In this document: positions 63,781 through 64,000 of the stretch, in pieces
How positions within the stretch are numbered: position 1 is the first letter of the stretch
How the letters are laid out: each line of letters opens with the position of its first letter
Origin: Lepidonotus clava
Taxonomy: Eukaryota > Annelida > Polychaeta > Phyllodocida > Polynoidae
Direction of reading: 5' to 3'
NCBI GenBank assembly: GCA_936440205.1
Contig: OW387149.1
Span: 4,236,114 to 4,300,113 of the forward strand
Length of the DNA: 64,000 nucleotides
Position numbers and translations under genes: made by a program
Notes under the pieces: generated by a model
The model's input: the letters and a program-made list of their open reading frames with translations, nothing else
Told to the model about the DNA's origin: nothing
Databases searched by the model: none

Positions 63781-64000
63781 GACCACTTCAGCATGGGCTT
63801 TGTTTATACTCCCCATGGAGGAGGCAATCCAATGCCAAACCATTCCAAGTGGTATCTGTTCCTGGATGGGAAAATAAGGGTATTTCCTGACCACGCCACC
63901 TTGTGGAGAAATGATACAATCTATGACCATACATGGAAGTGCAGACAAGCTTGACTATTATCTGTATGATCTAATATCAATCTTAATGATAAAGGTTTCA
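63781..64000. other. Unassigned non-coding stretch
   Basis: The 136-codon minus-strand frame (63538-63948) overlaps the 32-bp repeat and has no recognised domain. Confidence 0.3.

Noticed and set aside
1-64000. CRISPR array
   Set aside because: None of the tandem repeats has the constant-repeat, unique-spacer layout, and the DNA is clearly animal.
1-64000. LTR element, Polinton or other virus-like copy
   Set aside because: I found no paired long terminal repeats and no capsid, protease, integrase or polymerase-like frame.

Overview
The window looks like nuclear DNA from an animal, most likely a mollusc and perhaps a gastropod. It is AT-rich, has no long open reading frame (the longest is about 180 codons and is repeat-derived) and is full of small non-autonomous transposons. 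The best lineage clue is the SINEs at 14998-15860 and 20292-20613. Both end in a domain close to GACCCTGGC.GTTG..(A/T)GGGCGTAAA, which I recall from molluscan SINEs. That assignment comes from memory of the family and was not searched.

No complete protein-coding gene is visible. The simplest reading is that the window lies inside one or a few very long introns or between genes. The best gene evidence is all on the + strand. There is a GC-rich 150-bp open segment at 10314-10463. There are also two strong acceptor sites followed directly by GTAAGT, at 11507/11508 and 61182/61183. Each has a second good donor 37-46 bp further on, so each is either a recursive-splicing (ratchet) site or a tiny alternative exon. 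A CpG-rich block at 25640-26450 could be a promoter or first exon.

Most of the recognisable content is repeats. A set of foldback elements, called FB-A to FB-F here, shares termini of the form TAA-AGSC... and flanks of TAA/TTA, but differs in its stems. About 25 copies or fragments lie between 1134 and 63152. Other families are a hAT-like MITE starting CAGGGGCGGATCC (called H), a two-palindrome element (P6), an element with an apparent 8-9-bp target duplication (M7), a 370-bp element with terminal inverted repeats (T13), an AACGTT-rich foldback element of 915 bp, and a repeat carrying CTCF-like, CCAAT and CRE motifs (R4). Several are nested, which gives relative ages.

Tandem repeats occupy 7131-8270 (52-bp monomer in 157-bp higher-order units), 9686-10313 (about 163 bp), 11590-11785 (CA-rich), 26990-27835 (about 38 bp), 54303-54620 (75 bp), 57225-57890 (degenerate) and several shorter places. 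Four short stretches cluster promoter-type motifs (4876-5425, 34227-34373, 37791-37885, 48783-48839) with no gene visible next to them.

Coordinates of repeat ends come from reading by eye and may be off by a few bases. Family names are labels for this report only.
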